Notes under the pieces: generated by a model
Told to the model about the DNA's origin: nothing
The model's database searches: none
What the model saw: the letters and a program-made list of their open reading frames with translations, nothing else
Program-made: the position numbers and the translations under genes
Shown: positions 31,440 through 39,639 of the stretch, piece after piece
Layout: each line of letters starts with the position of its first letter
Position numbering within the stretch: the first letter of the stretch is position 1
Assembly: GCF_013283665.1 (NCBI RefSeq)
Contig: NZ_JABEKU010000001.1
Coordinates: forward strand, 2,356,001-2,420,000
Length of the DNA stretch: 64,000 nt
Source of the DNA: Ensifer sesbaniae
GTDB lineage: Bacteria > Pseudomonadota > Alphaproteobacteria > Rhizobiales > Rhizobiaceae
Direction of reading: 5' to 3'

Positions 31440-34250
31440 TCAGCGGTTTGGATTCGCGCGGCGGCTGGCGGTTCGGCGCTTGCGCGCTTCTTCCACCTCC
31501 TCTTCCTCGTCGAGCGGCGCTGCGGACGCGGTCTTCCTGCCGGAAGCGGTCGTCCTGGCCGGCGCCCTTGCCTCGGCGGATGCTCTTGCCTCGGCCGACG
31601 TGGCACCCTTCGGCTCGCCGACCTTCTCCGGCTCGTCGCTTTCGATGCCGGTCTGGTCCTCGACCGGCACGTCCTCGATCTTCACCGGGAACGGCTCGCC
31701 GATGCCTTCGTCGCGGAAGCGCTCGTAGATCGAGATGCGCAGGTCGTTGCGCACGCCGCCGCCGGTCAACACGTCGGCGACGTAGATCCTGAGCTCGAAG
31801 GTCATGCGCTCGTCGCCGAAGGCGGTGAAGCCGACGCTCGGCGACGGGTTCTTCAGCACCATCGGATGGGCGGCGGCGATCTCGGAAAGCAGCTCCATGA
31901 TCCGGCGCGGATCGCTGGCATAGCTCACGGTAACAGCGATTTCGGAGCGGCCGAGCTTGTTGCGGTGGGTCCAGTTGCCGACCGACGCGTTGATCAGCAG
32001 CGAGTTCGGCATCATGATCGATTGGTGCTGGAAGGTCTCGATCTCGGTGGCGCGCACGGAGATGCGCTTGACGAAACCTTCCGTCGTGCCGCTGACGATC
32101 CAGTCGCCCACCTTGAACGGCCGCTCGACCAAGAGGATCAGGCCCGAGACGAAGTTCGAGACGATGTTCTGCAGGCCGAAACCGACGCCGAGCGAGAGGG
32201 CACCGGCGACGAGCGCGAGGTTGGAGAGATCGATGCCCGCCGCCGAGAGGCCGATGAGGCCGGCAAGGCCGACGCCGGTATAGCCGATGCCGGTGCGGAT
32301 GGAGTTGCGCACGCCCGCATCGACGCGGCTGCGCGCCATGATGTTGCCGTCGATCCAGCGCTGCACGAAGCGGGTAACGGCATAGCCGAGCGCGAAGAAC
32401 AGGACGCCCGCGAGGATGCCGACCAGCGAAATGGTGATCGAGCCGATCTTGATGTCGGTGACCGCGCGATAGGCCCAGGCCTCGATATCGGCGATCTGGA
32501 AGCCCCATTGCAGGAGGATCAGCGGAATGAAGAACAGGACGACGAGCGCATAGATGCTCAAGCCCGCGACAAGGCCGATCTGATCGAGCGCCACCTGCTC
32601 GAGATTGTAGCGCCGCTCGAGATAGCGTCCCGCAGCCGTCTCGCCGAATGCGCCCTGCTTCGCCACGGCCCGGCCGGTGAGGATGCCGATATACATCGTC
32701 ACCAGGATCGCGCCGGTGATGATGATCTGCGTGGCGATGAAGCGCGCGAGGCCGACATAGCCGGAGGCCGCAGCGACGATCAGCGAGAGACCGATCAGCA
32801 CAAGCCCGATCGAAACCAAGCGCGGCCAGGACCGGCCATGCGCGTCGAAGTCGTCGTCCTTGCGAAGCGTCGGCCGAATCCAGGCTGAAGCGATGATGAT
32901 CAGGCCGATGACGATGGAGGCGACGAAGCTCTTGACCACGGTCAAGACGACCGGCGAACCGAGCGCTTCGCTGACGCCGCCGAAGAGGTAGTCGAGGCCG
33001 TTGACCAGCGCCATGGCGAAGATCGCGACCATCAACATCCGGGCGCCGCGGTCGGAGACCCGGACCAGCCGCCAGCGCGCATCGCGCGGCGAAAGCACCG
33101 CCTGGGCAAGGCGGGTGATGAAGAACACCACCACGCTGACGCCGAGCGTGATGGCGACGATCGGCGCGATGTCGGAGCGCAGCACGTTGAACGAGTGCAG
33201 GAAGAAGAAGCTCGACACGGCGAAGGCGGCGGAAGCCAGCGTCGGTATCATGGTCGACCAGAAGGCCACCGACAGTCGCCGGAAATAGCTCGGCTCCTCG
33301 TCGGTAATATCGTGCTGGATCCAGGGGCGGAAGAGCCTGCGGCTGCCGGCGAGGAAGACCAGCGCCGCCAGCAGCGACAGGAAAAGCGCCGAGAGAAGCT
33401 GCACGCGCTTGTAGTTCCAGGCAAAGCTCAGCCAGCTCGTGACGCTGCGGGTCAGCACGCGGGTCTCGTCGGCCGTCGCCGACAGCGCGTCGTTGAACAT
33501 CGTGCCGGAGACTTCGGTGTTCTTCAGCAGCGTGTTCGAAAACAGCGCGCGGCGCGTCGCCGTAATCGCGTTGGAAAGCTTGGTCGACTGTACCGAGAGG
33601 CCCTCGGCCTCGCCGGTCAGCGCGTTGATGGCGCCGCGCTCGGCAACGAGCCGCTTGCGCTCGGCGGACACGATGTCCGCCTCCGGCGGCTGTCCCTCGC
33701 CCGGCGGGTCGCCGAGTTCGGTGAGCCGCGCCTTGATCTCCTCGAGGCGCGGACGGGTCGAGACCGATACGCCGATGATCTGTTTCGAGAGCGCATCGAC
33801 CTGGACCTTCAGCTCGGCAAGCGCGGTATCGTCGTCTTTCGCCTTGTCGACGAGGTCGGTCAGCCGCTTGAGCTCCTCGCCGGCCTTGGCGAGCTGCTCG
33901 ATCGCCTGGGTTTGAGCCGGTGGCGTGGCATCGGCCGGTACCGTCTGCTCGGCCGGCGGCGTTGCCGTCTGCGCCGGCTGGGCGGCCGTGGCGGGCTCGG
34001 TGGCAGTGCCCGGTGTCGCGCCATCGTCAGCGGGTTGCGCACCTTCCTGCGCGGGCGCCGTCTTGCCGGCCGGTTGCGTTGCCGTCTGGCCCGACTGAGC
34101 GGGTGCCGTCTTCTGCGCCGGCTGTGCTGCGTTCTGAGCCGTCGCCTGTGCCGGCTGCGTCGGCTTTTGCGCCATGACCGGACCGGTGGCGGCAAGCGCC
34201 AGCAGGCAGAGGAGAATGGCAGGCAATTTTCCGACAGAACGCAATTTCAT
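31440..34250 (-). CDS. Mechanosensitive channel, MscS family with DUF3772 domain
   Basis: This large channel has 936 aa: a signal peptide (to about residue 27), a low-complexity Pro/Gln/Ala/Thr linker (28-120), a periplasmic DUF3772 region (120-270), about ten membrane helices, and a C-terminal MscS pore and beta domain. The pore helix ALVAGALSLGVGFGLQNIVSNFVSGL and RPFKVGDWIVSGTTEGFVKRISVRAT are textbook MscS. The tail is again Glu/Arg/Ala-rich. It belongs to the large MscK/MscM-like class that releases solutes on osmotic downshock. Inner membrane. Confidence 0.9.
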   Translation of the reverse strand: MKLRSVGKLPAILLCLLALAATGPVMAQKPTQPAQATAQNAAQPAQKTAPAQSGQTATQPAGKTAPAQEGAQPADDGATPGTATEPATAAQPAQTATPPAEQTVPADATPPAQTQAIEQLAKAGEELKRLTDLVDKAKDDDTALAELKVQVDALSKQIIGVSVSTRPRLEEIKARLTELGDPPGEGQPPEADIVSAERKRLVAERGAINALTGEAEGLSVQSTKLSNAITATRRALFSNTLLKNTEVSGTMFNDALSATADETRVLTRSVTSWLSFAWNYKRVQLLSALFLSLLAALVFLAGSRRLFRPWIQHDITDEEPSYFRRLSVAFWSTMIPTLASAAFAVSSFFFLHSFNVLRSDIAPIVAITLGVSVVVFFITRLAQAVLSPRDARWRLVRVSDRGARMLMVAIFAMALVNGLDYLFGGVSEALGSPVVLTVVKSFVASIVIGLIIIASAWIRPTLRKDDDFDAHGRSWPRLVSIGLVLIGLSLIVAAASGYVGLARFIATQIIITGAILVTMYIGILTGRAVAKQGAFGETAAGRYLERRYNLEQVALDQIGLVAGLSIYALVVLFFIPLILLQWGFQIADIEAWAYRAVTDIKIGSITISLVGILAGVLFFALGYAVTRFVQRWIDGNIMARSRVDAGVRNSIRTGIGYTGVGLAGLIGLSAAGIDLSNLALVAGALSLGVGFGLQNIVSNFVSGLILLVERPFKVGDWIVSGTTEGFVKRISVRATEIETFQHQSIMMPNSLLINASVGNWTHRNKLGRSEIAVTVSYASDPRRIMELLSEIAAAHPMVLKNPSPSVGFTAFGDERMTFELRIYVADVLTGGGVRNDLRISIYERFRDEGIGEPFPVKIEDVPVEDQTGIESDEPEKVGEPKGATSAEARASAEARAPARTTASGRKTASAAPLDEEEEVEEARKRRTASRRANPNR

Positions 34251-34376
34251 GATCCTTGCAGGTTGAGACCGTGATGCGGAATCGCGTCGGTGGTCATCAC
34301 AATGCGATGTGAATACGAAAGACGGCGGAAAGATGCAAAAGCCGCCGCCAATTACGCACCAACGCCGGATTTTTCG

Positions 34377-34937
34377 TCAGAAACCGGCGCCGGGCTGTGC
34401 CAGATAGGCAAGCTCGGCGTCCGTCGAGACACGGGCCAGGAAGGCGTTGCGGTGCGGGAAGCGGCCGAATTGTTCGATCACCTCGCGGTGCCGGATGGCA
34501 TAATCGAGATAGTCCGGGTCGCCGAGTTCGGTGAAAAGCTTCACCGACATGGTCTGGTCGGTCAGATTTTCCGAATGCTCGAACGGCAGATAGACGAAGG
34601 CCCGCGCCTCCCGCTTGATCGCCATGTCGGCGCCGATGCCCACGGCGAGCTTCGCCTCATGCAGCGCCAGGCAATCGGTCGCAAAGGCCAGCGGCGTGCC
34701 GCGATACATGTTGCGCGGCATCTGGTCGAGCAGGATGATCGCCGCCAGCCGGTTCTCCGGTGTCGCCCGCCAGATCTCGCCGACCCCGCGGGCGAGCGCC
34801 AGATGCGACGCCTGGAACCGGCGAGTGCAGGCCTCGTCCAGCTCCCCGCTCACCGTGAACCAGTCGTCATAGGTGAGCTCGCCGAACCAGAAGTTCAAAA
34901 CGTCGTCCGGCGTGCAGATTTCAACTTCCTTCGTCAT
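34377..34937 (-). CDS. DUF924 family protein
   Basis: The 186-residue protein has the DUF924 marks: VLNFWFGE at the start, RLAAIILLDQMPRNMYRGTPLAFATD in the middle, and FVYLPFEHSENLTDQ. The fold is all-helical, TPR-like; function is unknown. ATG 34937 follows AGGGAG; the frame to 34982 adds 15 residues of no pattern. It lies downstream of the cobalamin-type transport operon but with a 110-bp gap. Confidence 0.87.
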   Translation of the reverse strand: MTKEVEICTPDDVLNFWFGELTYDDWFTVSGELDEACTRRFQASHLALARGVGEIWRATPENRLAAIILLDQMPRNMYRGTPLAFATDCLALHEAKLAVGIGADMAIKREARAFVYLPFEHSENLTDQTMSVKLFTELGDPDYLDYAIRHREVIEQFGRFPHRNAFLARVSTDAELAYLAQPGAGF

Positions 34938-35046
34938 TTGCTCCCTCGTGCCGCGCTGCTGCCGCTCCTGCCAGCCATGCATGTGCTAAGACATAGGCGC
35001 GAACCGGCCCATGTCCATGCACCCACGTCCGATGTCGATGCACGCC

Positions 35047-36114
35047 TTACGCGCGCCGCGTGAGGATGGCAACAAAGGCGATGCCGCCGACAATGCCGGT
35101 GACGACGCCGATCGGCATGTCCTCCGGCGCCATGATGACGCGGGCCGCGAGGTCGGCCATGATCAGCGTCAAGGCGCCGAAGAAGGCCGAGAGCGGGATG
35201 ACCCGGACATTGTCGCTGCCGGCAAGGAGCCGCACGAAATGCGGCACCATCAGCCCGACGAAGCCGATTGCGCCGGAAAAGGCCACCATCACCCCGGTCA
35301 GGAGCGCGGTGACGACGAAGAGCGTCAGGCGGAAGCGGCGCACGGGAATGCCGAGCGTCGTCGCCGTCTCGTCGCCCATGGCAAGCGCGTTGATCTCGCG
35401 CGACCGGACGACCAGCCAGCCAAGCGAGACGACGAGCACCAGTGCCGGATAGATGAGGTGCGGCCATTGCGCCAGACCAAGGCCGCCGAGCATCCAGAAG
35501 ATCACGGTGTGGGTCGCCCGCGGGTCGCCGAGGAAGATCATGAGGTTGCCGATCGACGTCAGCACGAAGGCGACGGCGACCCCGGCGAGCACCAGGCGAT
35601 CGGCACTGGCGCCGAGCGCGCGGGAAACGAAGGCGACCAGCACGGTTGCCAGAAGCGCGCCGCCAAAGGCGAAGAGCGGCACCGTGAGAAGACCGAGGAT
35701 CATTCCGGTGTGGAGCAGCGCCACGATCGCGCCGAGCGCGCCTCCCGAGGAGACGCCGAGCAGATGCGGATCGGCGAGCGGATTGCGCGTGACCGATTGC
35801 AGCACGGCGCCGGTCAGCGCCAGGCCGGCACCGACGAGCCCCGCCAGCATGACCCGCGGCAGGCGCACGTCCCAGACGATGCTTTCGCGGCCTGCCGACC
35901 AGAAGGCCTCGATGCTGCCGGGCGCGAGCTTGCTTGCGACGATCGACCAGACGGTGGTGACAGGGATCGGCGCCGAGCCGAGCGACACGCCCGCGGTCAC
36001 GGTGAGGACCAGCAGCAGCAGCGCCGCGAACAGCCCGACCCCGCCGCGGATCGCCCGAACGGGAGCGACCCGCGAAACGGCGGCGGGAGCAGGCGACGTA
36101 TCCTCCGCCAGCAT
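35047..36114 (-). CDS. FecCD-type ABC permease of a B12-riboswitch operon
   Basis: The 355-residue permease has about ten helices and belongs to the BtuC/FecCD family: RLPRVMLAGLVGAGLALTGAVLQSVTRNPLADPHLLGVSSGG, and SGAIGFVGLMVPHFVR near the C-terminus. It is the last gene of an operon starting with DUF1636 and controlled by a cobalamin riboswitch, so a corrinoid or cobalt chelate is the likelier substrate than iron-siderophore. It follows the binding-protein stop by 3 bp. Confidence 0.88.
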   Translation of the reverse strand: MLAEDTSPAPAAVSRVAPVRAIRGGVGLFAALLLLVLTVTAGVSLGSAPIPVTTVWSIVASKLAPGSIEAFWSAGRESIVWDVRLPRVMLAGLVGAGLALTGAVLQSVTRNPLADPHLLGVSSGGALGAIVALLHTGMILGLLTVPLFAFGGALLATVLVAFVSRALGASADRLVLAGVAVAFVLTSIGNLMIFLGDPRATHTVIFWMLGGLGLAQWPHLIYPALVLVVSLGWLVVRSREINALAMGDETATTLGIPVRRFRLTLFVVTALLTGVMVAFSGAIGFVGLMVPHFVRLLAGSDNVRVIPLSAFFGALTLIMADLAARVIMAPEDMPIGVVTGIVGGIAFVAILTRRA

Positions 36115-36117
36115 CGG

Positions 36118-37071
36118 TTACAGGCCCTCGCCGTGAAAGGCCTTGGCGAGCCGGGCGATGGCGTCGACGTTGCGCGGCCCCGGCGTCGCCTCGACATAAT
36201 CGAGCACCACGAAGCGGTCGTTCCGGACCGCATCGATATTGTCAAAGGCCGGATTGTTCTTCATGAAGGCGATCTTGTCCTCGGCCTTCACCTCGCCGTA
36301 GTTGACGATGACCACGACCTCCGGATTGCGGTCGATCACCGGCTCCCAGGAGACTTCCACCCAGCTCTTGTCGACATCGTCCATGATGTTGGCGCCGCCG
36401 GCGGCCTCGATCATCGCCGTCGGAATGCCGAAGCGGCCCGAGGTGAACGGCTTTTCCTCGCCGGAATCATAGACGAAGACACGGGTCGGCTTGCCGCGGC
36501 CGGCATTGGCCTTGGTGATCTCCGCGAGCTGGCTGCGATAACCCGCAACCAGCGCTTCGGCGCGATCCTCGACGCCGAAGATGCGGCCGAGATTGAGGAT
36601 ATCGACGAACATGTCGTCCATCGAGGGCTTTTCCCTGGCCATGACATGGATGCAGGACTCGGTGAGTTCGTAGACGCCGATCTTGAAGGGCGCCAACGTC
36701 TCGGGCGTCACCTCGCCGCCGACCTTCATGCCGTAGTTCCAGCCGGCGAAGAAGAAATCGGCGTCGGCATTGAGGAGCACCTCCTTGGTCGGATATTTCT
36801 CCGAGAGCTCCGGCAGTTCCTTCACGCCCTCACGCAGCTTTTCATCCAGCGTCTTCCAGCCGGAAACGCCGGTGTAGCCGACCATGCGGTCCTGCAGTTT
36901 CAGCGCCAGCATCATCTCGACCAGATTGACGTCATTGGCGATCGCCCGTTTCGGCGCGGCATCGAAGGTCACCTCGCGGTTGCAGCTCTTGACCGTGACC
37001 GGATAGGCGAGCGCGGGCGCAGCCGTGGCGATGAGAAACAGGAGGGCAGAGGAGGCAATGTTGATCTTCAT
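36118..37071 (-). CDS. BtuF/FecB-type periplasmic binding protein
   Basis: This protein of 317 aa has a signal peptide (MKINIASSALLFLIATAAPALA) and a two-lobed helical-backbone binding protein: VTFDAAPKRAIANDVNLVEMMLALKL opening, ADADFFFAGWNYG, and VIDRNPEVVVIVNYG in the second lobe. The ATG overlaps the ATPase stop by four bases. The family carries cobalamin, haem or Fe-siderophores; the upstream riboswitch favours corrinoid. A conserved Trp-rich pocket (FFAGWNYG) might contact the ligand. Confidence 0.85.
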   Translation of the reverse strand: MKINIASSALLFLIATAAPALAYPVTVKSCNREVTFDAAPKRAIANDVNLVEMMLALKLQDRMVGYTGVSGWKTLDEKLREGVKELPELSEKYPTKEVLLNADADFFFAGWNYGMKVGGEVTPETLAPFKIGVYELTESCIHVMAREKPSMDDMFVDILNLGRIFGVEDRAEALVAGYRSQLAEITKANAGRGKPTRVFVYDSGEEKPFTSGRFGIPTAMIEAAGGANIMDDVDKSWVEVSWEPVIDRNPEVVVIVNYGEVKAEDKIAFMKNNPAFDNIDAVRNDRFVVLDYVEATPGPRNVDAIARLAKAFHGEGL

Positions 37072-37865
37072 GAAATCGATCCCTGTCGAGGAAGTGAAAA
37101 GGAAAAGCGCGCGCTGCCGGCAGCGTGGGCGGTGGCGGTGACACCGAAGGCGGAGGACAGCGCCCGCAGGCTCAGCACGTCCTCGGGTGTTCCAAAGGCG
37201 GTCAGGCGCCCCGCCGTCACGATCGCCACGTCGGTTGCGAAGTCGGCGGCGAGATTGATGTCGTGCAGTGTCGACACGATCGTCAGCTTCAGCGTCTGCA
37301 GCAGCTCGAGGATTTCAAGCTGGTGGCGGATGTCGAGGTGATTGGTCGGCTCGTCCAGGATGATGATGCGCGGCTCCTGGGCAAGCGCCCGGGCGATCAG
37401 CACCCGCTGCTTTTCCCCGCCCGAGAGCGTCGAGAACTGGCGGCCGGCAAGGTGGGCGAGATCGAGATGGGAGAGCGCGTGCTGCACGCGCTCGCGGTCC
37501 GTGTCCGTCCAGCCGTTGAGCCCTTCCCGCCGCGGGATACGCCCCATCATCACGACGTCGCGCACGCTGAAGGGAAAATCGCCGGGCATTTCCTGCAACA
37601 CGACGGCGATCGTCCTTGCAGCTTCGCGCGCCGAGATCGACCAGAGGTCGACGCCGTCGACCTCGATGCGGCCCGCATTCGGCTGCACCGCCCGGTAAAG
37701 GCAGCGCAAGAGCGAGGTCTTGCCCGCCCCGTTCGGCCCGAGGATCGCAAGCCGGCTGCCCGCCTCGACCGCGAAGTCCATGCTGTCGACCAGCTTCAGC
37801 CCCGGGCGCGGCCCCCAGCAAAGCCCTTCGACGCGAAGCGTTGCTCCTGTTGCGGTGCAGGTCAT
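37068..37865 (-). CDS. BtuD/FecE-type ABC ATP-binding protein
   Basis: This ATPase (265 aa) has Walker A GPNGAGKT at 43-50, Q-loop VLQEMPGDFPF, signature LSGGEKQR, Walker B IIILDEPTNHLD and switch His in STLHDINLA. The start at 37865 (MTCTATG) was chosen at the first ATG in a coding pattern. It lies 22 bp behind the DUF1636 gene and overlaps the binding-protein gene by 4 bp. Confidence 0.88.
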   Translation of the reverse strand: MTCTATGATLRVEGLCWGPRPGLKLVDSMDFAVEAGSRLAILGPNGAGKTSLLRCLYRAVQPNAGRIEVDGVDLWSISAREAARTIAVVLQEMPGDFPFSVRDVVMMGRIPRREGLNGWTDTDRERVQHALSHLDLAHLAGRQFSTLSGGEKQRVLIARALAQEPRIIILDEPTNHLDIRHQLEILELLQTLKLTIVSTLHDINLAADFATDVAIVTAGRLTAFGTPEDVLSLRALSSAFGVTATAHAAGSARFSFSLPRQGSIS

Positions 37866-37887
37866 GGTCTCATCCCTCCCCGCACCG

Positions 37888-38301
37888 TCATTGGAAGTGG
37901 CCCGCAACGTCTTCGGAGACGAGCATCGCCGCCGGGATGCGGGCAAGCGTCTTGCCGTCGCCGCACTCGCCATGGGTGGCGGCATGCACCATGCCGTCGC
38001 CGCGATCGGAATGGGTGGCGGCAAAGCGGACGAGGTCGTCGATATCCTCCTCGGGCGAAATGCCGCCAAAGAGGTGTGTCGCCTTGCCCGTCGCCTGGAA
38101 GGCGATGGTGCAGGGTCGCGTGCAGGCCGCCATGCAGACCGTGCCGGCGATCGAGAAATCGCGATCGAGCGGCTCGCCGAGCGCGGCGATGCTGCGGTTG
38201 AGACGCTTTATGAGCTCGGCGCCGGGCATGCACGGGCCACCGGTAAAGCGGCAGTCGGTAGAGACCGTTATCTTGTGCTGTCGGGAATTCGTCTCGGCCA
38301 T
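37888..38301 (-). CDS. DUF1636 Cys-rich metal-binding-like protein
   Basis: The 137-residue protein has the DUF1636 cysteine pattern (CRFTGGPCMPGAEL near residue 17; VCMAACTRPCTIAFQ near 55) followed by GKATHLFGGISPEEDIDDLVRFA. Similar proteins lie beside cobalamin and cobalt genes in many alphaproteobacteria and look like thin ferredoxin-fold metal proteins, possibly cobalt chaperones; this is not proven. It is the first gene after the B12 riboswitch. GGAGAGAGAAC before ATG 38301 sets the start. Confidence 0.82.
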   Translation of the reverse strand: MAETNSRQHKITVSTDCRFTGGPCMPGAELIKRLNRSIAALGEPLDRDFSIAGTVCMAACTRPCTIAFQATGKATHLFGGISPEEDIDDLVRFAATHSDRGDGMVHAATHGECGDGKTLARIPAAMLVSEDVAGHFQ

Positions 38302-38852
38302 GTTCTCTCTCCGTGGGACTGACGGCAAGAGATGGCGAAACGGCAGGACGACGGATGACCGTCGCTTGGAAGCCAGTTCTTTTCCATCGGAACACCCCGT
38401 CCGTTGTGGTTGATCGGTTCGATGGCAGGTCTCCTGGCTCGCGGGTCGCGGCGCATCCACGTCTTCCCGGCTTGTCGCCAGTGACATGGTGTGAATGCGC
38501 TTTCCGCTCACAGTTGCGGGGGCAGCCACGGTTTCGGTCCCGTCAGGGTCGTCCGTTCCGTGTTCCCTTTTCAGCCGCTTCCGCATTTCCGCGGATGCAG
38601 CACCATCAACGTCTTCCTCGCACGAATCGGCGGCTGAAACAACTGCCAGGGGCATGGGCTCCAGATCTATCGACATGCGGCGTTTCGTCATGACGCTTGT
38701 TACGAAATAACATTACACATTTCAACAAAAAATTCGCGCAGAGCCAGGAGCGCCGGTTCCCCCTTCGACAGAATGGAATCGACAGCGAACTCGCCCGGAT
38801 CGGCCGAACGGCGTATCCTTCGATGGTGCCTGCGTGGAAAGGAGATACCACC
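38302..38852. other. 551-bp region dominated by a cobalamin riboswitch
   Basis: The stretch between DUF1636 and DUF1330 genes has no protein gene. Frames such as 38495-38710 are shadows of the riboswitch. The leftward promoter is probably at 38690-38720, AT-rich (TTACGAAATAACATT). Confidence 0.7.
38415..38580 (-). promoter_or_regulatory. Cobalamin (AdoCbl) riboswitch
   Basis: On the minus strand the RNA contains CTGCCCCCGCAACTGT (38510-38525), a GTCACTGG box (38476-38484) and the B12 box AGCCAGGAGACCTGCCATC ending at 38421. These three segments in this order and spacing are the conserved core of class I cobalamin riboswitches. It lies about 120 bases ahead of the DUF1636 gene and the BtuCDF/FecBCD-type genes. 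B12 binding is expected to shut the operon off. Confidence 0.93.
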
Positions 38853-39146
38853 ATGGCTGCCTATTTGATCGCGGATGTCGAAATCACGAATGCCGCGGCG
38901 TTTGAACAATATATACAGGAAGTGCCGGCGACGGAGGCGCGCTACGGCGGCCGCTATCTCGCCCGTGGCGGCGCGACCCGGGTGCTCGAAGGCGACTGGG
39001 AGCCGCACCGACTCGTCATCGTCCAGTTCCCGGATATGCATTCCCTGCTCGAGTGGTATCAATCGCCGGACTATCAGCGCCTGAAGAAGATCCGTGAGCG
39101 CTGTGCCAGGACACGGATCATCGCACTCGAAGGTGTCGCCATCTGA
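38853..39146 (+). CDS. DUF1330 domain protein
   Basis: This 97-residue protein has the ferredoxin-like dimeric alpha-beta barrel of DUF1330: AYLIADVEITNAAAFEQYIQ, GGRYLARGGATRVLEGDWEPHRLVIVQFPDMHSLLEWYQSPDYQRLKKIRE is the conserved region, and ALEGV at the end. Function unknown. AAAGGAG lies nine bases before ATG 38853. It is divergent from the B12 operon. Confidence 0.87.
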   Translation: MAAYLIADVEITNAAAFEQYIQEVPATEARYGGRYLARGGATRVLEGDWEPHRLVIVQFPDMHSLLEWYQSPDYQRLKKIRERCARTRIIALEGVAI

Positions 39147-39639
39147 AGCGGAGCGCAAGACTGGCCGCAAATACCAGCCTTCACCGTCACGTCGAGCTTC
39201 GCGGCGCGCGGATGCCGCCGCTGGACATGTGCTCCGGATGCGTCGCCATGTGTTTTCCGTTATGAGCGAACGTGAAAGAATACAACACAAGAGTTGCATA
39301 GCCGGCGAAATTTGCCGCGACGCTACCGCGCCCACGGATCGGAACCGAAGCGCGGCCGCGCTCCCGAAGCCGCCTTCCCACGCTGATCGGCAAACCGCCC
39401 GGCCCGATGCTTGCAAGCCGATGCCGGCGCCCCCGATTCGCCCCGCCTTTGCCCAAAATCCGGGAAGTTTAACGTACGTTACGCTTACGTAACCCTATGA
39501 CCGTTGAGAAAATCAACGGCCGAAGAGACAATTGGCGAAGCTGGGATTGGGCATCGACCAGCCACCGATAAAATCAACTTAGCCGCGCAAATCCCCTGAA
39601 ATGAAGTGACGGCAATTCAACTTTCTGAAGGGTATAGCA
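39147..39639. other. 493-bp control region upstream of the aspT-asdA module
   Basis: No gene is supported. Near the right end, AACGTACGTT (39471-39480), then TTACGCTTACGTAA, are palindromic and may be operator sites. CCGTTGA/TCAACGG with a GAAAA loop (39501-39519) is a small hairpin in the probable leader. Confidence 0.5.

Noticed and set aside
35011..37341. 776-residue plus-strand frame
   Set aside because: Antisense to the B12-type transporter genes; composed of low-complexity Asp/Arg/His sequence.
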